This document shows positions 38,656 to 48,863 of a stretch of DNA of 64,000 nucleotides, in pieces. Source of the DNA: Ziziphus jujuba (lineage: Eukaryota; Streptophyta; Magnoliopsida; Rosales; Rhamnaceae). The DNA lies in the NCBI RefSeq assembly GCF_031755915.1, contig NC_083379.1, forward strand, positions 46,198,001 to 46,262,000, read 5' to 3'. The position numbers were made by a program, and so were the translations under genes. Under the pieces are notes generated by a model. That model had not been told where the DNA came from and ran no database searches. It was given only the letters and a program-made list of their open reading frames with translations. Positions within the stretch are counted from its first letter, which is position 1; every line of letters starts with the position of its first letter.

Positions 38656-40816
38656 ATGGGGAGTGCCTCATCGGTGTTGACTCAGTATGACATTGAAGAA
38701 GTTCAGGAACACTGCAATAAGATATGTGGGTCTTTGTCTTTTTCTTTCTTCTAATGGTTTCCTTCTCTTTTCCTTTCTTTTTTGGCGGTATTATGCTATT
38801 TTTGTTTAGTTCTTATTGATCTTCTTTTGGTGTAAAATTAGTTTCTCAGCAAGAGATAGTGTCCTTATATCAAAGATTTTGTCAACTTGATCGGAGTGCA
38901 AAGGGTTTCATCTCAGCTGATGAGTTTTTATCAGTTCCTGAATTTGCAATGAATCCACTTTCTCAGGTAGTTGAGACTCAAAACGTCATTATTATTTTTT
39001 TTTTTTTTGGGTGAATCTTTGTATGCATGGTACGCAGTTGGTAGCTTGATTTTGTGGTTTTCTACAGAGGCTGCTTAAGATGGTGGATGGTTTGAACTTT
39101 AAGGACTTCGTGGCTTTCTTGTCTGCATTTAGTGCTAAAGCTAGTGCACAGCAGAAAATTGAATGTGAGTAGTAGTTACCTTGACTTGCCATATATGTGC
39201 GGTAAAAAGGTGAATTTTATTCTAACAAACAATGTAAACGTTATCCAGTACTTTCTCAGACCTCTGATACTTTGGCTATGACATTGCAGTGGAGAAAATA
39301 AACAGCAATTCTAATAGGAAATGCTACCATGATCTAGATTGAGATCTTATAGTTAGGCTAATTGTACCTTATTGTTCACATGTTATTTAAGTTCTTTGTT
39401 TTAATGTTACTTTTATAATTAAGCAGTTTGGTTATGTTTAATTTGATCTGTCAATGATGATAAATTGAAGGTTATTTTTTCCTCTACTGTAAGGAGATCA
39501 ATTTGTTTGTATACATTGTACTAACATACTGCTTCTTTCTCAGTTATTTTCAAGGTATATGATTCCGACGGTAATGGAAAAGTGTCTTTTAATGACATAT
39601 TAGAAGTGCTACGGGATTTGTCAGGTTCTTTCATGTCCGATGAGCAAAGAGTGGTACCTACATATATTTCCCTGTCTGTTTCATCATTTATACCATCATA
39701 AACCAGAAATAATATTCCTAAGAGAAAAACTTGGTGAGAATTAGGTATTTCATTCAAAATATGTCCATTTCTTGTTTAATTAGTAATTAATGCGAAGGAA
39801 TGGCAATATAGTGATGGAAAAATTGCAAGAAAAAGAGTATTATGTAAGTGCGATATCCTGGTTGACGGACTTTAGTAGTTTCAGTATTATTCAGTGCCAC
39901 ATATTGGAAATAATTTTACTTCCTTTAGAATAATTTAGTTTTTGAATGAATATTGAGTCTCTTATTGTTAGCTATAAATTTCCTCGTGGGAAATAAATTC
40001 TTAAAGCATTTGCCTTTTCTACTGTGATTTGCAGAATGTCTTGAGCCAAGTATTGCAAGAAGCAGGTTACACGAGGGAATCATATTTGATGTTGGATGAC
40101 TTCATCAAGGTACTTCACTTTCTAGTATTATTCTATGTGTTCTTGTGATGATTCAAATACTATTTTAGAATAAGCGTGAAGTTAAAGAGGATGGAAATAC
40201 TTGCTTATGTCTCACTTAGTACCAATCCAAGCAACAAGCTATGACTTCTACCGAACTACCTTTAGTACTATTGCTTCACACTTATGTTATATCTCCTAGT
40301 AAAAGGAATTTAAAAAAAATTACTCCGTAATTTCTTTTACAACAGGACACTAGCAAATTAAACAGGGATTATACATTAGTTATTTAGAGAAGGTTACTTC
40401 TGGTCAATATGTAAGCAATTCACTGAAAAATATTCGCTTTCAACATCTTCACATGTGTTGGGTCTGAGTATTTAGTTCTGTACCAGTAGCGATTTTATCA
40501 AGCAACAGAAGATCATATGATGCACGTTGCTGATCTGGTTAACTCAAAACTGATGTTTGGGTTTATGCTCTCAATTGCAGAAAAAACGAAAAAAAAAAAA
40601 AAAAAAAAAAAACAAAAAAAACACTTACCGTCTTAGATATAAATTCAACTATAGCTTGGAAATGATCCTGTTGTCAAGAACCAGTAAACCATTGTAATTT
40701 CTTTTGTTTTTACACCTTAACCAGCTCTCTTGAAAGTTGCTAAGAGCCCTTTGTCTCTGTTTCAGGTTCTTGGGAATCCTAGTCTAAAAATGGAGGTTGA
40801 AGTGCCAGTTGACTAG
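38656..40816 (+). CDS. Calcineurin subunit B-like EF-hand protein, 6 exons
   Basis: A small calcium-binding protein of the calcineurin-B fold, corresponding to Arabidopsis At3g18430. Plants lack a calcineurin A catalytic subunit, so the partner is unknown. Exons are 38656-38725, 38842-38966, 39068-39164, 39544-39653, 40035-40109 and 40766-40816 (528 nt, 175 aa). The start MGSASS has Gly2 and Ser6, an N-myristoylation motif as in calcineurin B. EF-hand 1 loop (DRSAKGFISADE) has Lys at position 5 and is probably weak. EF-hand 2 has lost its loop. EF-hand 3 (DSDGNGKVSFND) is canonical except for Asp at position 12. EF-hand 4 is degenerate. All splice sites are GT-AG. A 21-base-class A run interrupts intron 5. 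Confidence 0.9.
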
Positions 40817-41854
40817 TCGTGGACAGTCAATTTTTCCCTATACAACAGAAAGAAATAAGATGAAAACTGAAAGCGCACAGCGATACAAAAGTTCCTTAAC
40901 TCTCTCTTTTTTTTTGGGGTTTAACCTTTTATCCCAATTAGCAATTAGCAACCAGTGTAATTAACTTCTATGAAATGTCAAAAAAGCATTCTCTGTGCAT
41001 GTTTGGTCACCTTCTTTCATTATCAAGTTTCAGAAGAGGCTACGGCATCCTTGTTTGTTTTTGAGTTGGAAATGGCATTCAAAACACACAACAAAGATCT
41101 GGCTTCTGGGCTGGGATGGCTGGTTCATAAAATGAGTGATGGTTTTAGATTTTGAGCAATTCTAAAAAGTGATATGGTTATTGATGATGCTATGATCCAT
41201 GTACCTAGGAAGCATGAAAATGACTTTGGCGGTGAATTTTTGTTTGTTACCAAAACCAACTTCCGGTTAAATGTGGCCGACACTTTCTATCAATCACAAC
41301 CTTAACATATTACAAAGGTTTAGAATAACGACATTCTTCGTGCATGTGCTCGGCAATTTCCTCTTTCTCAGCACCCCAAAATAAAGATAAAACATAAAAA
41401 TGAAGGTAAAAAGCAAAAAAGTACTCGGCAATTTCCTCTCGCTCCTTTTCTTTTTTTGCTTTCCTTATGATGCACATGAGGGAACAAAATGCACTCGATT
41501 TCACTTGTGGTTTCTTCATTCTCTTCTCCATAGCCCATATCGTTCAGTTCCTCTGTCTTGCAACAAAAGCAAAATATAATATAACAAAACTTTTTTTTTT
41601 CCTTTTGCACTGCAACTCCCTCAAGTAAGTAAACATCATTCTTCTTAATTTGCTGCCATCTTCTCCTACTAACTGCTCTGATACATACACATGCATATAT
41701 TTATGTTTAGATATTTGACAAGAAACAAAAGAGTCTGTGAAGAGTCATGGCTTTTTCTTACTTTATGTTGCTTTGTGCACAATCTTTAGACAAGGGAAAG
41801 CTGATAAGGTGACATAGGCATTGCTGTGGAACTGTGGAGAAGTCCTTGGCACGA
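40817..41854. other. Intergenic spacer
   Basis: This holds the 3' UTR of the EF-hand gene and the promoter and leader of the next gene. No RNA or protein gene was recognised. The plus-strand ORF at 40970-41155 has no domain and lies in the likely 3' UTR. Confidence 0.5.
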
Positions 41855-42883
41855 ATGCAAATGGATCTTGAGTTAGAATTTCTTTCAGCCATAAAGCAGC
41901 TTCCAATACTCAACAAACATAATAATAGCGAGGATGAATTCTGTGTTGATTCCAGATTATCATACGAAATCGGAGAAGGAAAAACAGAAGTGAGGCAGTT
42001 TGGTTTGGAGAAAAATGCATCAAATGGTAAAAAACCGTTGAGAGATTCAATGGTTTCAAAATCAGCAAAGTTGCTTGTGAATTGGTTAAAAGGCAAAGAG
42101 AGTACCGCTGGGGACTGTTCTAAAGGGGAGGCAGAGTTGTGGAGTAGTGAAGTTGAAGAGCTTAAGAAGCGGTTAAAAATTCTTGAAGAAGAAACAAAAA
42201 CTATGAAGGAAACATTGTTTGCAAGTATGGAAGAAAGAAATAGTTTGATGAATGAGATTTATCGGCAGTTTCAGCAATTACATGGTTTCCTTTTCTCCGC
42301 TAATCTCTTAATAGGAGAAAATTCTGCAGATAGAAATTCAACTGTCTACGGCCCTAAGGTGTGCCTCTTTCCCTTAATTTATTCTGTTTTATGTTTCTTT
42401 AAAACAAGGTGATCGTATACTTCTTCATTGGCTAGTGTTGTGCACCTTCATTAGATTCTGTTTTGCCAGATTTGCAGATTTATGTACTATGTTTCACATC
42501 TGCTAGATAAGAGTATAATAAAAAGCACCAAAGCAGATCTTTTGTAATGATGCTTTGGTATACTACATTGACAATAAGAATTGGTAGTTAACAATTTGAT
42601 AGCAGTGAACTAGTAAGTTTTTACATCAAAGATATATATATATATATAGATATGATGAATGAGTTAAAAATTTATTAGTTGCTTATATAGCATTTATGGC
42701 TTTTGAGAGCTGATGGTAATGGATGAATTTGGGTTTTATCAACAGGATGTGAGAGTTGGAACGAGTTTGTCAGAAATTTTAAAGCCACAACCAAATCCTT
42801 CTCTTGTCACCAGAGATCTCAGAGCCAACATATTGACAGTGGAAGAAGCTGCTCAAGAACTGCTTTTACTATCAGATAGATGA
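41855..42883 (+). CDS. Unrecognised plant coiled-coil protein, 2 exons
   Basis: I do not recognise the family by name. Exons 41855-42358 and 42746-42883 encode 213 aa. The N-terminus is short and acidic (MQMDLELEFLSAIKQLP). A Lys/Glu-rich middle follows, including SAKLLVNWLKGKES. Residues about 94-145 (EVEELKKRLKILEEETKTMKETL) have heptad spacing of a coiled coil, and MEERNSLMNEIYRQFQQLHGF continues it. Exon 2 ends with LVTRDLRANILTVEEAAQELLLLSDR. There is no signal peptide or membrane segment. An in-frame GTG seven codons upstream is not a likely start. ATG at 41861 is an alternative start two codons in. The intact two-exon structure with GT-AG sites and the conserved-looking C-terminal segment argue that it is real. 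Confidence 0.72.
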
Positions 42884-43725
42884 TTGCTTCCTTCTGCAAT
42901 GACCCACAAAATTGCATTTTCTCCTCAAGTTCACCGTGATGGATCAAACTGTTTCTCTTGAAGAGACTGTTTGATAAAACTATAATACATACATATGCAT
43001 ACATACATACATAACTACCTACTATATACTTATATATTCAGTGCCATGGCCCATCAAGATATCAGTACAATAAATTGTAGGCAAAAATCATATTATAAGA
43101 ATTATGTACTTATTTACTTTGTTATACAGAGGAAACTTTTGGTGATGTTGAAATTATTAAGATGATGTCCTTTTGCCCTTCTGAAGTGTTTTCTTTTTCC
43201 TTATCTTTAATCAATTGCTTGTTATGGGGGATAAAAGCAGTCTTCTGACTTATATATTTCTCGTATTGGTAATTAATTTTATATAGTTTCAAGAATAGGA
43301 GAGGAATATAAAATACTTACCTGATAATGTTATCTGTCCGCCTTATCATTTAAAAGAAAAACTAAAAGATATGGATTATTTTATTGTACAATGGCGCTGC
43401 AAAAATACTTGGTTGTTTTAGATGTTATCCATCTCACTTTTTTTTTTTTGTATAAAGCAGCATATAGGATTAAAACACTACAGTATTGTGCAAGTATATG
43501 ATATACAGTACTAGTTGGAAAATCTAAGAAACAACAAATTATAATATGTATATATGTCTAATTTGTTAGTCTCTCATCAAGACAACTTTACAAGACGTCT
43601 AGTTAAATTTCGTTTGGATGAGCGAAAAATTACATCTAAAATATGGAAATAACAATAACTAAATAGTAGTGAAAATAACAATAATTATATGCAGCAATCT
43701 TCATATATAATGCATATGGTTGAGT
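42884..43725. other. Convergent intergenic region
   Basis: The 3' ends of the coiled-coil gene and the small membrane-protein gene face each other here. A CATA-rich repeat lies at about 42986-43014. No gene is seen. Confidence 0.55.
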
Positions 43726-44016
43726 CTAAACCATTGCGGCGGGCTGAGGCTGGTGGGCAGGAGAAGGAGCAGGTGCAACTTTGACATCATTGTCGTCTGT
43801 GTAAAACATACTGATGCAAGAAAGAACAATGAACGAGAAAAATGCAAAGGCTGAAATTGCAAGACTAACAATGGCGATGCTGACCCATAGTTGTTCTTGT
43901 CGCTTTTGGACTTGGTGCAAAATATGTATCAACGCTGCTACAATGAAACCGATGCAGCAAGAGGCTATCAGTGCCAACAACATAATCCATAGTGCTAGAA
44001 TTCTGTTTCTCTCCAT
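43726..44016 (-). CDS. Small two-helix membrane protein of unknown function
   Basis: A single-exon frame of 96 aa starts MERNRILALW at the first true ATG; an in-frame TTG two codons upstream is not used. Two hydrophobic segments, about residues 6-33 (ALWIMLLALIASCCIGFIVA) and 44-71 (VSIAIVSLAISAFAFFSFIV), are separated by a short basic loop HQVQKRQEQ. The tail is acidic then Pro/Ala-rich (VAPAPSPAHQPQPAAMV). Codon use and the clean start favour a real gene over chance. I do not recognise the family, and topology and location are unknown. Confidence 0.55.
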   Translation of the reverse strand: MERNRILALWIMLLALIASCCIGFIVAALIHILHQVQKRQEQLWVSIAIVSLAISAFAFFSFIVLSCISMFYTDDNDVKVAPAPSPAHQPQPAAMV

Positions 44017-44926
44017 ATCCAATGCTATCTGAATTTCCCTTCAGGATATCAGAAAATAAATAAATAAAATATGAATTGGCGTTTGAGACAGACAGAAGAA
44101 CACCAATCTTTATCTCTTAATATATAATATGTTTGATCTCATGATGTCGCATCTTCATTTTCGTGCTCATGTGGATATCTAATTATCAATATTTTGCTAA
44201 CAGCAAAACACATTTAGTTGGTGTTTATTTATTTCCAAGGCTTACACAATTCGTTAAATAATTAAATGTCCCTTTGATCATTGAGTCATGATTTATCCAA
44301 ATTTGACCATGAATTTTTATGTCAATTACTTAATTTTTGTCTAATAATCCAATATAATAAAAAGGAAGTAAGTTGCTTAACGTGATATAAAATGGTGAAT
44401 TTGGTCATAATTCTGTGGTTGATCAAATTCGATGTATCTTGTGTGCAATAAATAGAAGGATATTCTCCTAATGTGTGAGAATATTGCTTTATTCTTCGGA
44501 AACTTTGATTTCTTGTGAACTTCAAAAAATAATTACCTCAAATCCTAACTTGGAAAGCTGGTACCGTGCAGTGAAGGTTTTCCATATACGACTACAAACA
44601 ACCATATGAAAATTTATTCTTTCTGTTTCTGACACTGCATAAAAAATTAAAAAAAAGAAATAAAATATATCTAGTGGCATATAAAATGAGGCATCTGCTG
44701 TTCTGCCCCGGCACGACGTCGTTCCATTGGACAAGTAAAAAAAATAATAAATTTATTTTCCGTGGGTTTATCAGTATTTTCCTCCACCACTCAAAATGTA
44801 AAATAGAAATGCTGTTTGATCGCAGAGAAAATGAGAGGGAAAAATCACATGAAACTCTATAAAACTTTTCTTGCGACCATAACAAAAGGGCCAAACAAAT
44901 CCTGGAAAATTCATCAGAGCCCAAAC
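44017..44926. other. Divergent promoter region, no CDC26-like frame found
   Basis: This 0.9-kb stretch separates the small membrane-protein gene (-) from the TTM3-type gene (+). The plus-strand frames upstream of the TTM3 ATG were read for the small CDC26 ORF that precedes TTM3 in Arabidopsis, and none was found. A TATA-like element lies at 44858-44864. In-frame ATG codons occur upstream of the chosen TTM3 start, at 44831 and 44849. Confidence 0.55.
44858..44864 (+). promoter_or_regulatory. Putative TATA box of the TTM3-type gene
   Basis: TATAAAA lies 63-69 bp upstream of the ATG at 44927. It predicts a start of transcription near 44890 and a 5' UTR of only about 35 bases. Confidence 0.45.
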
Positions 44927-45535
44927 ATGGAAGTCGAAGTGAAACTCCGCCTCTCCGATTCCACTTCTCACCAGAAACTCTCAGACCTCCTCTCACCCTT
45001 CCACACAAAGACCCATTTTCAAGAAAACATTTTCTTCGACGGGGCGAAAGCCGAGCTCTCCTCCAAGCTCGCCGTTCTCCGTCTCCGGTTCTACAACGAC
45101 AATTCGCACTGCGTTCTGTCACTCAAAGCCAAACCCGTCATTTCAAGCGGGATAAGCCGCATGGAGGAGCACGAAGAAGCCTTTGACCCTGCCCTCGGCA
45201 GAGCCTGCGTCTCCGAGCCGTGGCGGCTCTTGGCGGTGGACTCGTCGGAGGTATTGAAGCGGGTGAGAGAAGAATATGGGGTTGGAGAAAATGGGTTGGT
45301 GTGCTTGGGCGGATTCAGGAACGTGAGGGCAGTGTACAATTGGAAGGAATTGAAACTAGAGCTAGACGAGACGAATTACGATTTCGGGACGAGCTACGAG
45401 CTGGAATGTGAAAGCTTGAATCCGGAAAGAGACAAGAAGGTGTTGGAGCAGTACATGGAGCAGAATGGGATTGGTTTCTCTTATTCTGATGCTTCGAAAT
45501 TCGCCGTGTTTCGATCCCGTAAGTTGCCTAGCTGA
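44927..45535 (+). CDS. TTM3: Triphosphate tunnel metalloenzyme 3 type (CYTH domain)
   Basis: A single-domain CYTH protein of the kind that hydrolyses inorganic tripolyphosphate in a metal-filled beta-tunnel. It has 202 aa (Arabidopsis TTM3, At2g11890, about 210). The start MEVEVKLRL contains the diagnostic ExExK. Tunnel-lining basic and acidic residues follow in VLRLRFY, VLSLKAKP, ISRMEEHEEAF, VCLGGFRNVR, LKLELDETNYDFG and YELECE. The end is DASKFAVFRSRKLPS, as in TTM3. There are no introns in the coding region. The frame is open upstream to an ATG at 44831, which would add 32 residues, but that lies upstream of the putative TATA box. In Arabidopsis TTM3 shares a bicistronic mRNA with CDC26, but no CDC26-like frame is seen here. 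Confidence 0.93.
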   Translation: MEVEVKLRLSDSTSHQKLSDLLSPFHTKTHFQENIFFDGAKAELSSKLAVLRLRFYNDNSHCVLSLKAKPVISSGISRMEEHEEAFDPALGRACVSEPWRLLAVDSSEVLKRVREEYGVGENGLVCLGGFRNVRAVYNWKELKLELDETNYDFGTSYELECESLNPERDKKVLEQYMEQNGIGFSYSDASKFAVFRSRKLPS

Positions 45536-46083
45536 AAGTGAAGGAGCAATTGAAAGTTGCTTGCTTTATGAACTTTTTAGCCACTTTCTCAGCTTTGAAA
45601 TTATTGATGCATGATGGTGTACTGTAATCTATATGAATAAATAAGTTTCTGAATACTTAGTGAATTCAGCATTTGCACAGATTTGTTGTCTGCTTTTATG
45701 AAGTTTAATGTTTAAGTTCAAGCTACAACAACTACAAGTACTACTACTGCAACTGGTCTTCTTAGTTGACATTTGAAAAAAAAGAAACTTATCAGAGCTT
45801 TGACAATTCAAATTCATTCATCAAGGAGAAAGAGCTTCAGATATGTTCATATCAGGGTTCTTATATAACATTTTACTAGTTTGAGAATGTTCATTGGCAT
45901 TCAGATGTTTGAGAGCCATTGTGAACTCTAGACAATATAATTACCAAAAAGGAAATTTTAAAGTATGAGAAAAGAAAGAATCCACCTAAAACAACAAACT
46001 TGATGCTCTATCTCTAACAAAGTGGAGGAACAATAAATTTCTTGCCACCCCTCAAGATTACCAAATAATGCTTGTCTCGTCTC
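45536..46083. other. Short convergent spacer
   Basis: This 0.55-kb stretch lies between the TTM3-type gene and the acidic-tail gene on the other strand and probably holds both 3' UTRs. Nothing else is seen. Confidence 0.6.
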
Positions 46084-48827
46084 TTACTTCTTCTTTTTGG
46101 TAGGAGGCTGGGGTTGCTCTTCTTCATCATCTTCATCATCGTCCTCTTCATCATCATCATCCTCGTCATCATCACTGTCATCTTCGTCATCATCTTCATC
46201 ATCGCTTCCTCCATCACCATTAGTCTCAATATCATCATCAGAATCCTCATCATCATCATCATCATTACTATCATCTCCTGACTCATTATCATCATCTTCG
46301 TCATCATCGTGGTCATCGTCTTCATTGTCCTCACTTTCACCAGCATTCTTATTTTCAGCGACAGGCTCTTTTACTTTGTTAAGTTCAGCCATTGGAAATC
46401 TGCAACGCAGGTACATATGCATTGCTCAATTACTTCTTAATCCACCCCTATAAGTATCTTTAACAAAGAATTCCAGCACAGGCTAAAAAGTTATTTTCTA
46501 CCTCTGATCTTTTCCAACTAAATTGGTAAAAGCAATATTATCATCTGGCAGTGACCTAATCTGTTGAATGACAAAACATTAAAGCAAGTTGACTAACAAA
46601 AAGCAAAATATGTTCAAGTAAGCCTGCATATCAAATAAATCCTACCTCAACTTGATTAGTAATAGTAATCCAGAAACAGGGAAATTAATGTTTCTGTCTT
46701 AGGCATAAAGACTATGAATGTGCAATTGCATATAGCACAAGTAAGCCAAATCCACAGCAAAAGAGCGAGCAACAAAAAAGCAATTTTTATTCGTTGAATC
46801 ATGGAAAATTTTTCGCAGCATCATCCAAAACCAAGTAAACATGGAAGAATCCATTAACAACAACTCATAAAGAAATATATCCCCAAAATCACAAAATTCA
46901 AGTGCATTGAAAATAAGCCATTGACATAAACATCCTTAAATCAAAAGAAAAACATCACAAGTTTTAGTCCCCAACCCACATAAACAAAATTTCAGAAGCA
47001 TATAATAGGGTTTCAACAATTTACCACCAAGAGAAATCCAAGCAGGGATTTTTGAGCAAGCAGAGCAGTCTCCACTACCAAAGATTCCACCATGGACAAT
47101 ACATTAGCCTCAAAGTTAAGAGCACTGTTGTACAGACCCTGCACCTCCATAACACTAGAGAGATTTTTGTATAACTTTATGAAAATACAGAGAAAGAGAC
47201 AGAAAAAGGGACCATTGGAGTTATACCCCGCTTGGGTGGTCGGTCAGGGTTTTTTTTTTTTTTTTTTAATATTTTTTTTTAATTTTATTTTTCTTGTGGG
47301 GGTGGGGGGTGGGTAATCATTCAGGATTTAGTTTGGGGGCAGTAAAACGAGGGAACAGGACAGACAAAGATTAGGGTTTTCACTTCTCTTTTTCAATTTT
47401 TGTCTCTTTCATCTTGGAGTTTGGTTGTTAACTTGCAACTTCTAATTTTGCTTATCTCAAAAAATAAAAAACTAATATTGCTTTCTCCTAGTCTCTCAAT
47501 AAAATAATTTAGCCCAAAAATAAAAAAGTCTTCTAATATATATGTACATTGTTATAACCAAAAAATATATATGTACATTGTTAATTATGTTTGTACCTAT
47601 CAATATATATATTGCTAATATTGTTACTTATGTTTGTCCCAATCGATATATACGTACATTGGTTGGTTATGCAAAGTATATTGTACTTTAAACCGCTTTT
47701 TCTTTTTGTACCTCTAGCTTTAAGAAGTAAAGGCAGTTTTGCAATTATTTCCTTATTCCTAACAGCATTTTACTTTTTATAACTATTACCTGTAAATATA
47801 TCAAATTTCAATTCACAATTTTCTGAGATATACATATATATACACAATGCAAACTTAAACTAACAAATTAACAATTTACCAAAAAAAGCTAACAAATTAA
47901 CAATGTCACAGAAGTAAAAAATAATAATTAATTAAATAATTAAAATAAAATAAAAATAAAAATAAAAAAAATAAAAAAAAAAAGCAAACAACTTAAACAA
48001 CGTCAGAAAAAGAAAGATAACACAAGAAATAGAAAATGCAGGAATTTGACGATAGGTAATCAATTGGCACAAGTAATATTCCATACAGGCAAAATAAATG
48101 TATCATCCATCTAACTTTCTGGTAGGACTCTGAAAGCCCAAAAGATAGGATTTAAGCGAGCCCAACTTAGATTTGGAACGTCCAACTAAGGCAGCGTATG
48201 GCTTGGGAAAATGGGAAGCGGAGTTTGGAAAGGTAGGAAGAGGAGTTTGAATGCTAAGGACTAAAAGATAAAGCATAAAGCATCGCAGTGCAAAAGGATA
48301 GAAGTCAACTTACCCTTATTAGTCCGACCATTAGGAAGAGGCTAGAAGAGGAAAAGACCGAGAAAGGCATAGCCATGAGTATTTCTATTCCATACCCTGA
48401 AAGATATCAGTGGGTTGTTTGTTTGTGATTGGTACTCAATAAAGTATACGAAAGCTAATAGAAAGCAAATCAAAGCAAAAGGTGCTTATTACCAAAAAAA
48501 TGGCAAAGGATGCTTGAATTTGAGAGACTAAGAGAAACAGACCAAAAGCATAGTTTGGATAGTAATGCCAGATTTGATCAATTTGGATAAGTTTGAATCT
48601 TGTTTGATGACATAATGAGATGCCTAATGCTTACAAGTTATAACAAAGAAAGTAATTTCCCATTCCATTGGACTTAGGTAGGAAGCGAATGTCATCCTCA
48701 CTTTGTATAATCAATTTTAAAGAGATTAATTAGTATTCACCAGAACGTACAGTTTGATGCTCTCAGTTTTCTCACTTTTGTTCATATTTTATATCCTCCA
48801 TAAACCATATTCACATTTTATATGTGC

Positions 48828-48863
<36 letters not shown>

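Noticed and set aside
46072..46453. Plus-strand frames of almost pure Ser or Ile opposite the acidic exon
   Set aside because: They are the antisense reading of the Asp/Glu repeat of the minus-strand gene.
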